Source: Chrysophaeum taylorii
Taxonomy: Eukaryota > Sar > Pelagophyceae > Pelagomonadales > Pelagomonadaceae
Direction: 5' to 3'
DNA length: 64,000 nt
Assembly (NCBI GenBank): GCA_029834535.1
Contig: JAQMWT010000109.1
Span: forward strand, 1-64,000
Shown: positions 61,649 through 64,000 of the stretch, in pieces
Layout: every line of letters starts with the position of its first letter
Numbering within the stretch: the first letter of the stretch is position 1
Made by a program: the position numbers and the translations under genes
The notes under the pieces: generated by a model
The model's input: only the letters and a program-made list of their open reading frames with translations
Told to the model about the DNA's origin: nothing
The model's database searches: none

Positions 61649-63850
61649 GGAGAGATTTGACCCTCTCCGGGTACTTGGTAGAGCGTGCAGTCTTAGGCGT
61701 GTACAGACAATCCGCTTGTCACATGCTACTACACAAGGCGGTTTAAGCCTAACTCCTTAGGGACATGGGTCCCCATAGAAGCACTTTTACAACGAACAGA
61801 AACGCTCTGCTAATTAAACAGAAAGCCTCGTACCTGACGGTACGCACCTGGAGGCCTGCTCCATGTTGGAAAAGAGCTGGGTGGGTTCTTCATAGTCATG
61901 AATAAATATGTTTGGAAGGGTGAAGGAAGGAAAAAGGAAGGGTAAGCCGTATACGGAGAAAACCTCGTGTAGAAAGGTGTGAAATGTTTGCAGTGTCGCA
62001 CACAGTGTAGCTCTCTGGACCCCTAACGTGTGAAAGGTTTATGCATTTCAGACGTTCTGAAGCGGAACGTGCTATAGAGAACAGTGAACAGTGGAACAAA
62101 CAACAACAGAACAGGACAAATTAATTATGATGTCGAGCGTTGTTGTGATGTTGCGCAAAAGCGTCGGTATCCACAACATCAGATGTTGGTCCAATTCACC
62201 CTCGCTATTATCGTCAGTTCGCTTTAACTCTGAAGAAGACGAATTTGATCATCAGAGGATAGGTGTTAGCAGTGTTGGTATTGTGCGTAGTCGGCATACT
62301 CAAGGTGACCAAGGACATGACAGACGAAAGGAAAGGACATAGCAGCATCTGGTGTAGAACGTGTAGATCAATGCAGGAATAACACGATGGTGCATCAGAC
62401 ATAGCTGTGTGGAGGTGATGGGCTGCTGTCGATTTGAACTCGCGTGCCTCATTATACGTCTGGAGGAGCATGCAATAGACGGATGAACGACCGAAAAGCG
62501 ATGGACAAATACAGCAGGGTCGGTATTATGGTGTTCCTGATGCAACGAAGATGACAAATGTCACTACAAAGAAACAGTGACGTGTTCTCGGTCACTTAAT
62601 TAAGGACCGTAGGTTTCTTGTATCTGTGTGAAGAGGTTAGAGCAAGCGATAGTTGGTGTTCTCGTGCCATCAACGCTGTTCGGTGTTAGTGAGACGTGAG
62701 ATAAAGACCAGTGCTTTCTTTTAATGGTGTAAAGATTCAACCATATTGTCGTTAGCTTTATCTGGCGTGGAAGCGGGTGGATTATCGATCGGCGCTGGTG
62801 ACATATTTCAGAAGTTATTATTAAAGGCATCAATGATATGGGATGGGCAGCCAACTTGGATTAACTACGACTTTATGCGGTGTAGATTAGAAGTTGGCAA
62901 AAGTATTTAGCATTGGCGGTACCGTCTCGGAAGAATTTGCGTCAAGTTGATGAGAACATACAGTGCTCGAGCGTGAACATTAAGTAACTCTCAGGATTGG
63001 TAACACAGAATCTTCTGAACGTAACAAAGACCAAGCTGTAAGAATCTGATTTACTCATCGAAGGGACAGCTGCAATAAAGCATGGTGTTAGCGTCAGGGT
63101 TGACAATTTTAGAAGCATCAACGTTGCAGGATGTTGCAGTCTGCATGATGGCGCCTTTGAGCAGCATGCATGTGGCGGACTTTCAAGGCGGAGGATGGCC
63201 CTTATGTGGGCAGCTGGATCATTATAACAAGAGAGTGGAAGCTGATTATTGCAATGCCGCTATCCGCGTTCGACAAATTTACACATCCACAAATCAACAA
63301 AGAAAGGGCGCGGTACATCGAAGCAGTGCGATGCGTTGCTCAGACGCGAGATGATCCTCAATAATTTGGCGAATCCTGTCAGTTTTAAGCTCATCTTCAG
63401 TACAGATGATGAGCACGAGGTGCCGGCATCTCAGTTTGTTATAGCACTTTGGCCACGCCACATGCGCTTTGACAACCCGGCTTTAATGGGTGGAAAGCGG
63501 TGAAAGCAGATAGCTTCATTTGGAGATATGGCGGGGCATTCCGATGCGCTTTGCTTTGACACACAGCAATGAACTAAGATATGGATGTCGTCTAAGGTCG
63601 CCTGTTGTGCTTCAGTAAGCAGCGCTGCACGGACAAGCCAACACTGAGGATTCTTATGCTGAGGATGAGAAAGTTCGGAGGATGCACCAAGGGCGGATGT
63701 TGTTCCCTGACATCATAAAGTGCGTCAAATTTGCAATGTTTAAGCAGGAAATACCGGACTTTGATGGTTGCGATTTAGACGGTTTGTTGAACAGTTGCCT
63801 TGGGTGCCTTTGGCGTAACAGGCATAGATTGTTGATGTCTTGAGCCACCG
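61649..63850 (-). repeat. Large direct repeat, unit 2
   Basis: A diverged copy of unit 1 with the landmarks listed there in the same order. It lacks SINE copy C. The coding-like content is more eroded, with only short frames. The right boundary is uncertain. Confidence 0.6.
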
Positions 63851-64000
63851 ACAAATAGGTTTGATGGCGATTAGGGGAACTAGTCAGTGCAACGCTGGAG
63901 TTAGAGCATTAAAAGGTGGGGATAGTGACAGTGCACCACCGACCACGGTTCAGGGTAGAATGGCGCCGGCTCACCCAGCGTCGTTTTTAGTGGTTCATAG
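63851..64000. other. Window edge, nothing recognised
   Basis: No gene or repeat identified. The sequence continues beyond the window. Confidence 0.5.

Noticed and set aside
1-64000. CRISPR arrays, operons, riboswitches
   Set aside because: Eukaryotic nuclear sequence. No regularly spaced identical repeats of that kind and no bacterial gene order.

Overview
The window is nuclear DNA of a unicellular eukaryote, most likely an alga or other protist. Its host genes are GC-rich, often only tens of bases apart, and cut by very short GT-AG introns (about 34-51 nt). They encode eukaryote-only proteins: LC8 dynein light chain, PDS5, a mitochondrial SAM carrier, RCC1-BTB, TLC, START, an ABCG half-transporter and FMO. 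A stramenopile alga would fit, but nothing here proves the lineage.

Layout: 1-8975 is the left-truncated body of a Ty3/gypsy LTR retrotransposon on the minus strand. It carries a cytosine-C5 DNA methyltransferase domain between the protease-like and reverse transcriptase regions. 9.7-30.1 kb is a dense host island: LC8, PDS5, RCC1-BTB, PWWP protein, PIN-like protein, FBXO21-like protein, TLC protein, START-like protein, prolyl-4-hydroxylase/TPR, a small membrane protein, SAM carrier and MFS transporter. This island has one short interruption at about 26.4-27.0 kb (a diverged LTR relic plus a MITE). 30.2-36.7 kb is a mobile-element cluster: a BED-finger hAT element, a possible TIR element, and a 1.25-kb hAT-type element holding a Pif1-like helicase fragment. 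36.8-53.6 kb mixes isolated host genes (NYN protein, FABP-like protein, FMO, a 360-aa membrane protein, ABCG) with degenerate repeat-rich DNA. 53.7-57.5 kb is a second, decayed hAT copy containing a nested MITE and a nested SINE-like insertion. 57.6-58.2 kb is the 3' end of a second copy of the gypsy family. 58.5-63.9 kb is AT-richer DNA made of two diverged direct repeats carrying decayed coding sequence of unknown type.

The host genes form convergent and divergent pairs (LC8/PDS5 convergent; PDS5/RCC1-BTB, FBXO21/TLC and FMO/360-aa protein divergent), so promoters are probably shared. They do not form one pathway. The most notable content is the methyltransferase-bearing retrotransposon, the very small introns, and a set of short mobile families whose target-site duplications can be read directly. 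Exon boundaries were inferred by eye from protein-family continuity and need transcript support.
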